Source: Flavobacteriaceae bacterium (GTDB taxonomy: Bacteria > Bacteroidota > Bacteroidia > Flavobacteriales > Flavobacteriaceae). Taken from it: DNA of 64,000 nt. The notes beneath the pieces are model-generated. The model ran no database searches. It had not been told where the DNA came from and saw only the letters and a list, made by a program, of their open reading frames with translations. A program made the translations under genes and the position numbers. Location: positions 3,038,501 to 3,102,500 of the forward strand of contig CP046177.1 of NCBI GenBank assembly GCA_014075215.1, in the 5' to 3' direction. Positions 15,256-25,432 of this stretch are shown here, piece after piece (position 1 is the stretch's first letter; every line of letters starts with the position of its first letter).

Positions 15256-18200
15256 ATGATATCAATGCAACGTTTTTTTTTAAACTCTTCGACATTTGTA
15301 TTAATTACGATGCTGTTTCCCAACCTCTTTTTTAGTCAGCAATCAGATATTGATGTAAATGTATTTAATGACTATAATCATGCGGTAAAGCTATTTAATA
15401 ATAAAGCATATGCTGCAGCTCAAAAGAATTTTATAAAGGTTTCCAAACAGCTAAAAGACAAAACCAATTTAAAAGCCGAAGCCGATTATTACGATGCTAT
15501 TTGTGCAATTCGGTTGCAACAGACAGGGGCAGATAAAAAAGTGTTGAATTTTGTTGAAAAACACCCTAACAGCACAAAAAAAGACAAGGCATATTTTTTG
15601 GTTGGAAACTATTATTTTGCTAACAGAGAAGCTGCTCATGCCCTTAAATGGTATTCCAAAACGAATCGCGACGGATTATCTGAAGACAACAAAAAGGAAT
15701 TGGATTTTAAAATGGGATATGCGCTTTTAACCACCCAGCGTTTGACCTCTGCCAAGAGCAGATTTTTAAAATTAATTAACGATGCTAAATATGGAAACGA
15801 TTCGAGGTATTATTACGGATATATAGCCTATAAACAAGAAGATTATGAAGAAGCGAAAACAACCTTAAATATGCTTGCAGATGAGGAAGCGTATAAAAAC
15901 GAAGTAACGTATTTCTTATTAGATATCAGCTTTAAGTCCGGCAAATTTGAAAAATGTATTGAAGTCGGGTTAAAACTCTTAGAAAAAGCAAAACCAAAAG
16001 AGCGGTCGGAAATTGCAAAAATTGTCGGAGAGAGTTATTTTAATTTAAAAGAATATAAAAAAGCAATTCCCTACTTAGAAGAATACAGAGGTAAAAAAGG
16101 AAAATGGAGCAATACCGATTACTACCAATTGGGTTTTGTATATTACAAGCAAAATGATTTTAAAAAAGCAGTAAGCTACTTCAACAAAATTATTGATACA
16201 AAAAACAATGTTTCGCAAAATGCATACTATAATCTCGGAGAATGCTACATGCATTTAGATAAAAAAACAGAAGCATTAAACGCATTTAAGAACGCGAGCG
16301 AAATGGATTTCAATGCAACCGTTAAAGAAGATGCAGCACTAAACTATGCCAAACTCAGCTATGAAGAAGGAAACCCCTATAAAAGTGTAGCCGAAGTGTT
16401 GCAGGATTTTTTAAAAGCATACCCCGAATCTCCCAGTTATCAAGAAATAAATGAGTTAGTAGTTTCTTCCTATTTATACCAACAAGATTACATAGGTGCT
16501 TTAGCCTATCTGGCTAAAAACAAAAGTGCGCAAAATAAAGAATTGACTTACGAAGTATCTTATTACAGAGGTGTACAACTATTTACGGAAAAAAAACTAC
16601 CCGAATCAGTTCCCTTTTTTATAGCAGGTATGAAATCTTCAGATAAGATCATTACAGTAAAATCTCAATACTGGAAAGCGGAAGCCAATTATCAATTAGG
16701 AAATTTCCAAAACGCACTGGATGATTTCATCGCCTTTAAAAAGAATGTTTATTCTAAAAAAGTTGAAGAATTTAAAGAAGTAGACTATCATTTAGGATAC
16801 AGTTATTTTAAATTAAAAAAATACCGTGAAGCCGCAAAGGCTTTTCAAGCTTTTATTGCTACAAATAATGAAGATATAGTCATAACTGATGATGCCATTG
16901 TTAGAAAAGGAGATAGTGAGTTTGCAACAAAAGATTACCGTAAGGCAATAAAAACTTATAAAAAAGTAATTGATTCCTATGACACCGGAGCAGATTATGC
17001 ACAGTACCAATCTGCTATGAGCTATGGTTTTCTAAAAAATAATAACGAAAAAATCAATCAGCTACTGTCATTCAATAAAAATTTTCAAACATCTAATTTA
17101 AAAGACGACGCTTATTTCCAGTTAGGAAATACATACGCTATTGAAAAAGATGTTGACAATGCCCATATATTTTACCAAAAATTAATTACGGAATTTCCTA
17201 AAAGCTCATACAATCCAAACTCGCTATTAAGAAAAGGGCTTTTATATTTTAATGAGAATGAAAATGATAAAGCACTTAACCTCTTTAAGCAAATTGTAGC
17301 TAAATATCCTAACTCCAATGAAGCAAAACAAGCTGTGAGTAGTGCCAGAAATGTATATATTGAACTGGGAACCGTAGATGAATATGCTATTTGGGTAAAA
17401 ACGATAAAATTTGTGAATGTATCAGATGCAGAATTAGATAACACTATGTATGAATCCGCAGAAAACAAATTTCTGGAAAATAAAACAAATGCGGCAATTT
17501 CCGGATTTCAGAAATACCTGAAAACGTTTCCTGACGGTTTACATGCTTTGAAATCTAATTTTCAACTAGCGCAACTTTTAGTAAAAACCGATAAAAAAGA
17601 ACAAGCAATTCCAAATTATCAATATGTAATTGATCAGGGGCAAAGCGAATTTAGTGAAGAAACGTTAAACAAATTATCACAAATTTTATTAGAAAAAGAA
17701 GATTGGGTACATGCAACTCCCTTATTAGTACGATTAGAAGCGGAAGCAAACCTGCCTCAAAACATCATCTACGCACAGAGTAATTTAATGAAGGGATATT
17801 ACTGGGCCGATGATTATAAAAATGCCGTAGCCTATGCTGAAAAGGTATTGCAAAATACCAAAATAGATACCTCTTTAGAGTATGATGCTAAAATCATTAT
17901 TGCCCGTGCTGCCTATAAAACAGACGATTATACAAAAGCAGAAGAATTTTATAAAGAAGTAGAACGAAATGCAAGAGGCGAATTAAAAGCAGAAGCATTA
18001 TACTACAGTGCATTCTTTAAAAATTATCATAAAGAATACGCCGAATCCAACAAGGTCATTCAGGAAGTCATTTCAGACTATTCTGCCTATAAATACTGGG
18101 GATCAAAAAGCTTTATTATCATGGCTAAAAATTATTACGCTCTTGAAAATGCAGACCCATATCAGGCCACTTTTATTTTGGAAAATATTATCAAAAACTT

Positions 18201-18306
18201 TAGCCAATTTGAAGACGTTATTGAAGAAGCGCAAAAAGAACTTAAAAAAATCAAAGCTAACGAAGCGAAAACAAACATTTCAGTAACTCCAAAAAATAAA
18301 AAATAA
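15256..18306 (+). CDS. Large periplasmic TPR protein
   Basis: This 1016-aa protein has an N-terminal signal peptide (FVLITMLFPNLFFSQ; ATGs at 15256 and 15265 are both possible). Tetratricopeptide repeats fill almost its whole length, for example KNEVTYFLLDISFKSGKFEKC, YYQLGFVYYKQNDFKKAVSYF and DAYFQLGNTYAIEKDVDNA. It ends in a Lys-rich tail. TPR arrays of this size are protein-protein scaffolds. The outer-membrane barrel gene starts within its stop codon (TAATGA), so the two are co-translated and probably work together in the cell envelope. The function is not established. Confidence 0.85.
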   Translation: MISMQRFFLNSSTFVLITMLFPNLFFSQQSDIDVNVFNDYNHAVKLFNNKAYAAAQKNFIKVSKQLKDKTNLKAEADYYDAICAIRLQQTGADKKVLNFVEKHPNSTKKDKAYFLVGNYYFANREAAHALKWYSKTNRDGLSEDNKKELDFKMGYALLTTQRLTSAKSRFLKLINDAKYGNDSRYYYGYIAYKQEDYEEAKTTLNMLADEEAYKNEVTYFLLDISFKSGKFEKCIEVGLKLLEKAKPKERSEIAKIVGESYFNLKEYKKAIPYLEEYRGKKGKWSNTDYYQLGFVYYKQNDFKKAVSYFNKIIDTKNNVSQNAYYNLGECYMHLDKKTEALNAFKNASEMDFNATVKEDAALNYAKLSYEEGNPYKSVAEVLQDFLKAYPESPSYQEINELVVSSYLYQQDYIGALAYLAKNKSAQNKELTYEVSYYRGVQLFTEKKLPESVPFFIAGMKSSDKIITVKSQYWKAEANYQLGNFQNALDDFIAFKKNVYSKKVEEFKEVDYHLGYSYFKLKKYREAAKAFQAFIATNNEDIVITDDAIVRKGDSEFATKDYRKAIKTYKKVIDSYDTGADYAQYQSAMSYGFLKNNNEKINQLLSFNKNFQTSNLKDDAYFQLGNTYAIEKDVDNAHIFYQKLITEFPKSSYNPNSLLRKGLLYFNENENDKALNLFKQIVAKYPNSNEAKQAVSSARNVYIELGTVDEYAIWVKTIKFVNVSDAELDNTMYESAENKFLENKTNAAISGFQKYLKTFPDGLHALKSNFQLAQLLVKTDKKEQAIPNYQYVIDQGQSEFSEETLNKLSQILLEKEDWVHATPLLVRLEAEANLPQNIIYAQSNLMKGYYWADDYKNAVAYAEKVLQNTKIDTSLEYDAKIIIARAAYKTDDYTKAEEFYKEVERNARGELKAEALYYSAFFKNYHKEYAESNKVIQEVISDYSAYKYWGSKSFIIMAKNYYALENADPYQATFILENIIKNFSQFEDVIEEAQKELKKIKANEAKTNISVTPKNKK

Positions 18307-20075
18307 TGAAAAAATTTGCATTCATCTTAGGGGTTATATTTACTACATTTCATATAAATGCCCAGAAAAACGAAAAAAAAGAAGTCGCCAAAGATACTGT
18401 AAAAACAGAAGTAATTAACGTTACTACCTCTTATACTCCCACCGTAGCAGATGCTTTTAAAATTAAAAAAAGCCCTATCATCAGGTTGAGTGAAAAATCG
18501 CAAAAGAAAAAATTAAAGTATACCATTTCTTTTGCACCTGTAGCGTCCACGTTTGTTCCCAAAAGTGGTGTTGTAAAAGGTATTGATCTGGGAGTAAAAG
18601 AACGCCTTTTCAACAATTATATAGCCGCCGGTTATGGAAATTACTCAACGCCTTTTGCTGAAATATTCTTACACCGCAATACAAGATTTGATACGGAGTA
18701 TGGCCTGTATGCCAAATATATCTCTTCTGAAAACGGTGTTAGAGATGCCTTGTTAAGCAGTAGTTACAGAAACTTAAATCTGGGTGCGTATTATATGAAA
18801 GAAGAGCGTTATTTTGATTGGAAAATAGGGTTTGATGTAGAATGTAATGCCTATAACTGGTATGGATTACCTGCTAGGCCGTTTAATCAGGCAATCATTA
18901 ATGCAATAGATCCGGCACAAAAGTTTAATTATTTTGAACTAAACGGGCAGTTAGCTTTTAAAGATGCTTATATAGAAAATGCCAATACTACACTCTATTT
19001 ATTTACAGATCATTTAAAAAGCAGAGAAATCTATTTTTCTTTAGCATCTGCACTAGAACTCCCGCTTACCGGTATCGGCCGAAATTTTAATCCTTTAAAT
19101 ATCAATACTTCCTTACAATATTTAGATGGAGAATTTGCAAGAAATTATAACGGATCTGCCAAAGAGACCTATCGTTTTTTCAATTTTAAAATAAATCCGG
19201 TATATCGGTTTGAAGTTGAAAAATTAAATATCAAACTAGGTACAAAATTATATGCTGCTTTTGATCTGGAAAATAGCCTTACTGATTTTTTTGCATATCC
19301 AGATGTAGAGATCTCATACCCTGTAGTTTCCGGGTTGGTTCATTTATACCTGGGCGCCGGAGGTGATTTGGAAATGAATAATTACAAAAATTTTACGGAT
19401 ACAAATCCCTTCGTATCCCCTACCTTATTTATAACGCAAACAAATCAACAGTACAATATCTTCGGAGGTATTAACGGAAAGTTTTCTTCTAACGTAACCT
19501 ACGGAATAAGAGGAAGTTATACAAGCGAGGAAGATAAAGCTTTATTTGTCAGAAATAACTCAAAAACCGATGGAACAACTATTGTGAGTAATGTTACGCT
19601 TTTAGGGTATGAATATGGTAATTCTTTTAATGTATTTTATGACGATATAAAAACTCTTAGCATTTACGCCGAACTGGAAGTCCCCGTTTCCAGTAAGCTA
19701 ACTATAGGTATGAATGGACAAGTAAATTCTTACAGCCTGACGAACCAGCAACAGGCTTGGAATTTACCTGATATAGAAACTGCTCTTTACGGAAAATATA
19801 AAAAAGATAAATGGTATGCCGGAGCCGATTTATTCTTTGTAGGAACCCGAAAAGATGTGGTTTACAGTAGTATATTTCCATCAACAATTACCGGAATTCA
19901 AAATCTTGATTCCTATCTGGACTTAAATTTAAATGGAGGGTATCACTTTAATGATATGTTATCAGCTTATATAAAATTCAACAACGTCCTAAATACAAAT
20001 TACCAACGCTATGCAAACTTTAATGTGCAAGGCTTTCAGGTACTGGCAGGAATTGCTTATAAATTCGGGTTTTAA
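18306..20075 (+). CDS. Outer-membrane beta-barrel protein (TonB-receptor-like, no plug)
   Basis: This 589-aa protein has a signal peptide (MKKFAFILGVIFTTFHINAQ) and a short Lys/Glu-rich linker with a TonB-box-like region (EVINVTTSYTPTVADAFK). A long run of alternating aromatic/hydrophobic strands follows, and it ends in KFGF, a typical C-terminal barrel strand with terminal Phe. It lacks a plug domain of normal length. It is translationally coupled to the TPR protein. It may be a pore or assembly partner; the substrate is unknown. Confidence 0.8.
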   Translation: MKKFAFILGVIFTTFHINAQKNEKKEVAKDTVKTEVINVTTSYTPTVADAFKIKKSPIIRLSEKSQKKKLKYTISFAPVASTFVPKSGVVKGIDLGVKERLFNNYIAAGYGNYSTPFAEIFLHRNTRFDTEYGLYAKYISSENGVRDALLSSSYRNLNLGAYYMKEERYFDWKIGFDVECNAYNWYGLPARPFNQAIINAIDPAQKFNYFELNGQLAFKDAYIENANTTLYLFTDHLKSREIYFSLASALELPLTGIGRNFNPLNINTSLQYLDGEFARNYNGSAKETYRFFNFKINPVYRFEVEKLNIKLGTKLYAAFDLENSLTDFFAYPDVEISYPVVSGLVHLYLGAGGDLEMNNYKNFTDTNPFVSPTLFITQTNQQYNIFGGINGKFSSNVTYGIRGSYTSEEDKALFVRNNSKTDGTTIVSNVTLLGYEYGNSFNVFYDDIKTLSIYAELEVPVSSKLTIGMNGQVNSYSLTNQQQAWNLPDIETALYGKYKKDKWYAGADLFFVGTRKDVVYSSIFPSTITGIQNLDSYLDLNLNGGYHFNDMLSAYIKFNNVLNTNYQRYANFNVQGFQVLAGIAYKFGF

Positions 20076-20249
20076 TATATAGAGACCTTTGCAAAATAGT
20101 GATATATTCCGTATTGAAATTGATTTGGCTTCAAATTTCTTCCTTCTCGAAAATTTTAAATCCTCAAAACCAACAGGTTATTCCGGTTTAAAATTTTCTT
20201 CGGGCGTCGAACTTTTTTGCCAAATCAATTCTGCAAAGGTCTTATATAT
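20076..20249. repeat. MITE-like element with GACCTTTGCA ends
   Basis: The left end AGAGACCTTTGCA (20081-20093) and right end TGCAAAGGTCTTA (20232-20244) are inverted repeats. The element is about 160 bp and is flanked on both sides by TATATA, which could be the target duplication. There is no coding capacity. It sits directly after the stop of the barrel gene. Confidence 0.65.
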
Positions 20250-20441
20250 TTAGTTTAAAAAAGTTTAAAAGTTAGAAAGTTTAAAAGAGAACTCATTACC
20301 ACACCTTGGAAATCTTTTAATCTTTATAATTCATTAAACACCTATAGGGATAAAAATTTGTAATCTACATAATTAAAAGACCTAGCAGCATTGATTTTGA
20401 TAACTTTCCGTAAATTTAGCTGTTTAAAAACCAGAAACCAG

Positions 20442-21875
20442 ATGAAAAAACTAATGTTATGCCCTCTCATTCCTCTTTTATTTTTAGCTTGCCAACCCAA
20501 AAAACAGGTGAACATAACCTCTTTAGAACTATCTAAAGAAGAAAAAACAGATTCTACAACCATTAAACACCTATTTAATACCGTACTGACTCAAGGTCAA
20601 TCCTACGAGTGGTTACGAGATCTGACTTCCAATATAGGAGGACGTTTGTCAGGATCTCCGGAAGCACAAAAAGCGGTGGTATGGGGAGAAGCTTTGATGA
20701 AAAAAGTAGGTTTGGACTCTGTTTGGTTACAACCTGTAATGGTACCTCATTGGGTTCGTGGCGAAAAAGAAGTGGCAAATTATACTGTAAACGGACAAAA
20801 GAAAAATGTTCCTATCTGTGCTCTGGGGTTTTCAGTAGCAACTCCGGAAAACGGAATCACTGCAAAAGTAATAGAAGTACAAGGTTTAAAAGAAGCAGAA
20901 GAACTGGGAGAGAAACTAAAAGGAAAAATTGTATTTTTTAACCGTCCTTTTGACAACACGTTGATTAATACCTTCAAAGCATATGGAGGATGTGTAGGCC
21001 AACGTGTTCGAGGTGCTTCCGTTTGTGGAAAGTTTGGAGCCAAAGGAGTAATTGTCCGCTCAATGACGGATGGTATTGATGATTATCCGCACACAGGAAC
21101 CATGACCTATGGAGACATTCCAAAAGAGCAATATATTCCGGCAGCTGCAATCAGTTCCAGAGCTGCGAACATATTAAGCAAAGATTTAAAAGCCAATCCA
21201 AATTTAAAATTCTATTTTAAGCAAAATTGTAAAACTTTACCCGATGCTCCTTCTTTTAATGTGGTTGGAGAAATTAAAGGTACTGAGACTCCGGAAAATA
21301 TTATGGTGGTTGGCGGGCATTTGGATTCCTGGGATTTGGGTGACGGTGCGCATGACGACGGAACCGGAATTGTTCAATCTTTAGAAGTAGCCTATTTATT
21401 CAAAAAAAACAATATCAAGCCAAAAAACACATTACGGGTTGTCTTTTTTATGAATGAAGAAAATGGAATGCGGGGTGCAAAAAAATATGCCGAACTGGCA
21501 AAAATAAACAGAGAAAATCATATTGGCGGTTTGGAATCCGATGCCGGAGGGCATACACCCAGGGGATTTACTATTGATGCCAATGCCGCAAATACGGCAT
21601 TGCTAAAAAGCTGGAAAAAACTACTGGCTCCCTATGGCTTACACGATATTGACAAAGGAGGAAGCGGTGCGGACATTGATCCCTTAAAAGGTGAAACCGT
21701 AACCTTAGTGGGGTACAGACCCGATAGCCAACGCTATTTTGATTACCACCACACTTCTACAGATACCTTTGACAAAGTAAATAAAAGAGAACTGGAATTA
21801 GGAAGTGCCTCTATGGCAAGCATTATTTATTTGATGGATAAATATCTATATCACCATACACCTGTCAAACCGTAA
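20442..21875 (+). CDS. M28-family zinc aminopeptidase, lipoprotein
   Basis: Starting at ATG 20442, the protein begins MKKLMLCPLIPLLFLACQ, a lipoprotein signal peptide with lipobox LLAC. The catalytic domain carries all M28 zinc ligands in order: GGHLDSWDLGDGAHDDGTG (His, Asp), NEENGMRG (Glu pair), ESDAGGH (Asp) and a C-terminal DYHHTS (His). A PA-like insert lies at about residues 140-260. It releases amino acids from peptides in the periplasm or at the cell surface. A second lipoprotein hydrolase follows after 39 bases. Confidence 0.92.
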   Translation: MKKLMLCPLIPLLFLACQPKKQVNITSLELSKEEKTDSTTIKHLFNTVLTQGQSYEWLRDLTSNIGGRLSGSPEAQKAVVWGEALMKKVGLDSVWLQPVMVPHWVRGEKEVANYTVNGQKKNVPICALGFSVATPENGITAKVIEVQGLKEAEELGEKLKGKIVFFNRPFDNTLINTFKAYGGCVGQRVRGASVCGKFGAKGVIVRSMTDGIDDYPHTGTMTYGDIPKEQYIPAAAISSRAANILSKDLKANPNLKFYFKQNCKTLPDAPSFNVVGEIKGTETPENIMVVGGHLDSWDLGDGAHDDGTGIVQSLEVAYLFKKNNIKPKNTLRVVFFMNEENGMRGAKKYAELAKINRENHIGGLESDAGGHTPRGFTIDANAANTALLKSWKKLLAPYGLHDIDKGGSGADIDPLKGETVTLVGYRPDSQRYFDYHHTSTDTFDKVNKRELELGSASMASIIYLMDKYLYHHTPVKP

Positions 21876-21914
21876 GCAGTTTTATACTGATATTAAAATG
21901 ATAACACCACCGCA

Positions 21915-23543
21915 ATGAAAAAATACAGCTACTTTATAATAATTATCTTTGCATTCATTTCCTGCAAACAAAAACAAGTCGACATAATTATTACTAATGC
22001 TCATGTATATACTGTAGATGCTGATTTTAGTAATGCTGAAGCTTTTGCTGTAAAAAATGGCAGATTTATTGCCGTAGGGGCTTCCAAAGAAATAACATCA
22101 AAATACAAAGCTTCAAAAACCGTAGATGCAAATGGCCAAACCATTGTTCCGGGATTGATCGATGCACATTGTCATTTCTATGGTTTGGGTCTGCAACAAC
22201 AAAAAGTAGATCTGACAGGAACAACCAGTTATCAGGATGTTTTACAAAAACTCGTTGATTTTCAGGAAAAAAAGAAAGTCTCTTATATTACAGGCCGAGG
22301 ATGGGACCAAAATGACTGGCAGGTAAAAGAGTTCCCGACAAAAGAAAAATTAGATCAATTATTTCCCAATACACCCGTTGCTATTCGCAGAGTAGACGGT
22401 CATGCATTACTGGTAAATCAGGCGGCAATTGATGCCTCGAAACTGACAAAAGATACTGAGGTGAGCGGTGGTGAAATTATCATGAAAGATGGTAAAATGA
22501 CCGGAGTACTTATTGATGCTGCCATGCGGTTTATTGAGACACCCAATACTACAAAAAAAGAAGCTATTGCAGGCTTATTAGATGCTCAAAAAATAAATTT
22601 CAGTTATGGTTTAACGACGGTAGACGATGCCGGTCTTGATAAGAGTACCATCGAGCTTATAGATAGTTTACAACAAGCAGGAGATTTGAAAATAAGAATA
22701 TATGCTATGGTTTCCGCAACACAGCGACACCTAGATTACTACATCAAACGAGGAATCATCAAAACAGACCGGTTACATGTTCGTTCGTTCAAGGTGTATG
22801 GTGACGGGGCCCTGGGCTCCCGCGGAGCTGCTATGAAAAAACCGTATAGCGACAGAGTGAATCACTATGGTGCTCTGATTTTTTCCCCGGAACGTTACCA
22901 GGAAATGGCAAAGCAAATTGCTGCTTCCGGTTACCAAATGAACACTCACGCTATCGGGGATTCCGCAAACTATTGGTTATTAAAAACATATCGAGAAGTA
23001 TTGAAGGGCAAAAAAGATCGACGTTGGAGAATTGAGCACGCTCAAATTGTAGATGAGCAGGATTTTAAATTCTTTGAGAATATAATTCCATCTGTTCAAC
23101 CCACACATGCCACTTCAGATATGTACTGGGCAAAAGATAGAGTGGGTGCTGAAAGAATTAAGGGCGGATATGCATATAAAAAATTATTGAAAGTCTACGG
23201 AAAAGTGGCTTTGGGAACAGATTATCCTGTAGAAAAGGTAAATCCGTTTTTAACCTTTTATGCGGCAACCGTGAGAAAAGATATACACGGGTATCCGGAA
23301 AACGGATATCAGGCAGAGAATGCTTTGTCCAGAGAAGAAACACTAAAAGGGATGACTATCTGGGCAGCATATTCAAATTTTGAAGAAAACGAAAAAGGAA
23401 GTATTGAAACAGGCAAATTTGCTGATTTTGTGATTTTAAATCAGAATATCATGGAAATCGAAGAAAATAAAATTCCGGATACTAAGATCGTTGCTACCTA
23501 TCTTAATGGTGAAAAGGTATATTATATAAATGATGAATTATGA
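21915..23543 (+). CDS. Amidohydrolase family lipoprotein (YtcJ-like)
   Basis: This 542-aa protein has a lipoprotein signal (FIIIIFAFISCK). Metal-binding motifs of the amidohydrolase superfamily are present: DAHCHF after VPGLI, THAIGD, IEHAQI and the catalytic Asp in LGTDYPVEK. A C-terminal composite beta domain has GKFADFVILNQN. The overall layout matches YtcJ-like exoenzyme-type amidohydrolases. The substrate is unknown. It is probably co-transcribed with the M28 peptidase, suggesting amide or peptide scavenging at the envelope. Confidence 0.9.
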   Translation: MKKYSYFIIIIFAFISCKQKQVDIIITNAHVYTVDADFSNAEAFAVKNGRFIAVGASKEITSKYKASKTVDANGQTIVPGLIDAHCHFYGLGLQQQKVDLTGTTSYQDVLQKLVDFQEKKKVSYITGRGWDQNDWQVKEFPTKEKLDQLFPNTPVAIRRVDGHALLVNQAAIDASKLTKDTEVSGGEIIMKDGKMTGVLIDAAMRFIETPNTTKKEAIAGLLDAQKINFSYGLTTVDDAGLDKSTIELIDSLQQAGDLKIRIYAMVSATQRHLDYYIKRGIIKTDRLHVRSFKVYGDGALGSRGAAMKKPYSDRVNHYGALIFSPERYQEMAKQIAASGYQMNTHAIGDSANYWLLKTYREVLKGKKDRRWRIEHAQIVDEQDFKFFENIIPSVQPTHATSDMYWAKDRVGAERIKGGYAYKKLLKVYGKVALGTDYPVEKVNPFLTFYAATVRKDIHGYPENGYQAENALSREETLKGMTIWAAYSNFEENEKGSIETGKFADFVILNQNIMEIEENKIPDTKIVATYLNGEKVYYINDEL

Positions 23544-23938
23544 AGTACGAATTCTAACCTAATCAATATCAATTGATTAAATTTAACTTTAGATTCCATA
23601 TAACATAAATCCTCTGATAGGAGTTTTAAGTTAAAAATGCTCTTTTTCCTTTCCATCTCTACAACTTTGAAGCTCTCAAAGTTATAACCTTTATATGAAC
23701 GTTCATTTTGTAAAGGAATGTTACAGATGCATTCTCCCGTGATGTTTCTTTTTAGCGGTAACTCTCTTGTTTACTTACTTTATGTTTCATTTGAGAGAAT
23801 GCTCTATAAAAAATAGTTTTTTAAACATATTTATTGTAAAAGTATGACCTCTAAGCGAAAAGAGTGTAAAAACTAGATAAAGCTGTAAAAATTATCAGAC
23901 GAGTTTACCTTTTCTATCGATAGGCAGTTATTATTATA
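23544..23938. other. Noncoding stretch, no clear content
   Basis: I find no gene or strong promoter. A short inverted pair GCATTCTC (about 23731) and GAGAATGC (about 23794) is the only structure noticed. It ends at the left terminus of the next repeat element. Confidence 0.5.
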
Positions 23939-24093
23939 ACCCGTTGTGCATTTTGATAAAATTCGTCAATTCGAGTAAATTTTTCGATTGAAAATGAGAA
24001 AAATTTGTATCGAGAATAGAATTTTTGCTCTAAATATGTTCTCGATACGATTTTTCGTAGCTCAAAATCAGGCTCAAGTAAATTTTATGGGTA

Positions 24094-24900
24094 TTAAGCG
24101 AATAATTTTTCAAGTCTAAAGAGGAAAAATTGTGTATCTCTTACGCCTCTTTGATTGGCTCTAAAGAGTTTTATTTTTGAATTAAAAGACTCTGCATTTG
24201 CATTTGTATTCCTATTGTCAAAAAAGTTTAAGATGGTATTAAAATGATGTTTAATACTGTTCATTGCTGTATTGAAATTTTTAAATTCCAATTTTTCTGT
24301 ATCCTCAAACCAATGTTCAAATCGTTGTTTGGCTTTTACTTTACATTTTTCTTGATAAATGCTTCTAAATTCTAAAGTGTGTTTATAGGCTTGTTGGATG
24401 TTTGGATAAAGATTACATAATAATTCTGCTCTTTGTTTTCATCTTCTATTGCTTTCCACCGATGCTGTACTCTAACATGCTGTAAAGCTTCTGTTACCAG
24501 TTTTACCACATGAAATCTATCGGTAACAATTTTAGCATTTGGAAAACAAATCTTAGCTGTTAAATTCATATTATTTGCCATATCTAAAGTTACTTCTTTG
24601 ACTTGTTTGCGTTGTTCTAAGGGTATTCTTTCAATAGCAGTAATAATATCATCACTTTTAATTCCTTTTACACAAGCCACTAAAGTTCCTTGTTTACTTC
24701 GTCCGTTCTTGTTGGTCAAATAGGTATAAAGTTCACCTTTAGATAGACTTACTTCATCAAGACTTAAATACTCTCCTATATTCTTCGGATAAATAAGATA
24801 ATCTTCACAATGGGGCTTTTGATTCCAACTATCAAACCCACTTATCTGTTTCTTATAATGGCGTTGTAAAGTTCGTGGGTAAATACCGTAATAACTCGCT
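24094..24900 (-). pseudogene. ISAon1-family transposase ORF2, internal deletion with frameshift
   Basis: Reading the +1 frame from about 24900 gives NIASYYGIYPRTLQRHYKK, then IGEYLSLDEVSLSKGELYTYLTNKNGR, VTLDMANN and IVTDRFHVVK. At IEDENKEQ (about 24435) it jumps frame to RAELLCNLYPNIQQAY and ends FFDNRNTNANAESFNSKIK ... FLFRLEKLFA. The copy at 39221 has about 50 more residues at this point. A deletion that also shifts the frame has therefore inactivated it. Confidence 0.8.
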
Positions 24901-24903
24901 ATA

Positions 24904-25290
24904 TTACTGATCGTATCTTCTCGGGCCTCTACCTGTAGCTTTTAAAAAATCAGAAAGTTCTGACGTTAATTTAGAACCTTCTGCAATGAATGAATAATCA
25001 TTTTTAATCGCTCCCTTTTTAGTCTTCTTATCTCGCCATCGTCTTGTTTTTATATGTAGATAAACTGCTTTACCGCGTATGGGAAAATCTTGAATCTGTT
25101 TACTGCTAATAAAACCTTTGGACTCATAATTACCCTTTGAGTAACCCTCTGGTAGAATATTCTTCTCTTCTAAATAAATGTGAAAAGCATCCTTTTTAAC
25201 TGAAATATCTCCTAATTCTTCAAAAAATACAATATCAAAATGAAGTAATAAATCTTGAGGGAGGATAGATGCTAATAATTCTAAATGCAT
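24904..25290 (-). CDS. ISAon1-family transposase, N-terminal ORF
   Basis: This 128-aa protein is identical over 106 residues to the truncated copy at 9869 and homologous to 38884-39231. The family has a basic RRWRDKKTKKG stretch near the end and a FLKATGRGP tail. ORF2 lies in the +1 register, as in the related IS at 38822, so ORF1 and ORF2 may be joined by frameshifting or re-initiation. It contributes DNA binding, not catalysis (inference). Confidence 0.8.
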   Translation of the reverse strand: MHLELLASILPQDLLLHFDIVFFEELGDISVKKDAFHIYLEEKNILPEGYSKGNYESKGFISSKQIQDFPIRGKAVYLHIKTRRWRDKKTKKGAIKNDYSFIAEGSKLTSELSDFLKATGRGPRRYDQ

Positions 25291-25432
25291 CGTCTTTTTT
25301 TATGCATCTAAAATAATCAATCCCCATAAATTGTCGTTGACCCAAAAATCACTCGAACTGACGTTTAAATTTACTTTTTAGTTCAAAATGCACAACGGGT
25401 TAACTTATGACTATGTGGCCTTTATTTTTAGT

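Larger units (their letters stand above)
24071..25343 (-). mobile_element. ISAon1-type insertion sequence, internally deleted
   Basis: The right end GGGTCAACGACAATTTATGG (read from 25343 on the minus strand) and left end GGCTCAAGTAAATTTTATGG (from 24071) are inverted repeats. Flanks CAAAATCA (left) and AAAAATCA (right) suggest an 8-bp target duplication with one change. It lies inside a MITE. Its transposase is broken, so it can only move in trans. Confidence 0.8.
23939..25400. repeat. MITE with IS982-type ends, interrupted by an ISAon1-type IS
   Basis: The outer ends are an 18-bp perfect inverted repeat, ACCCGTTGTGCATTTTGA at 23939-23956 and its complement at the right end (to 25400). A second inverted pair CGTCAATTCGAGT / ACTCGAACTGACG lies further in. 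The left arm also holds GTATCGAGAA ... TTCTCGATAC, a hairpin. Without the inserted IS the element would be about 180 bp and non-coding. The same outer end sequence bounds the IS982 element at 34121-35099. Confidence 0.75.
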
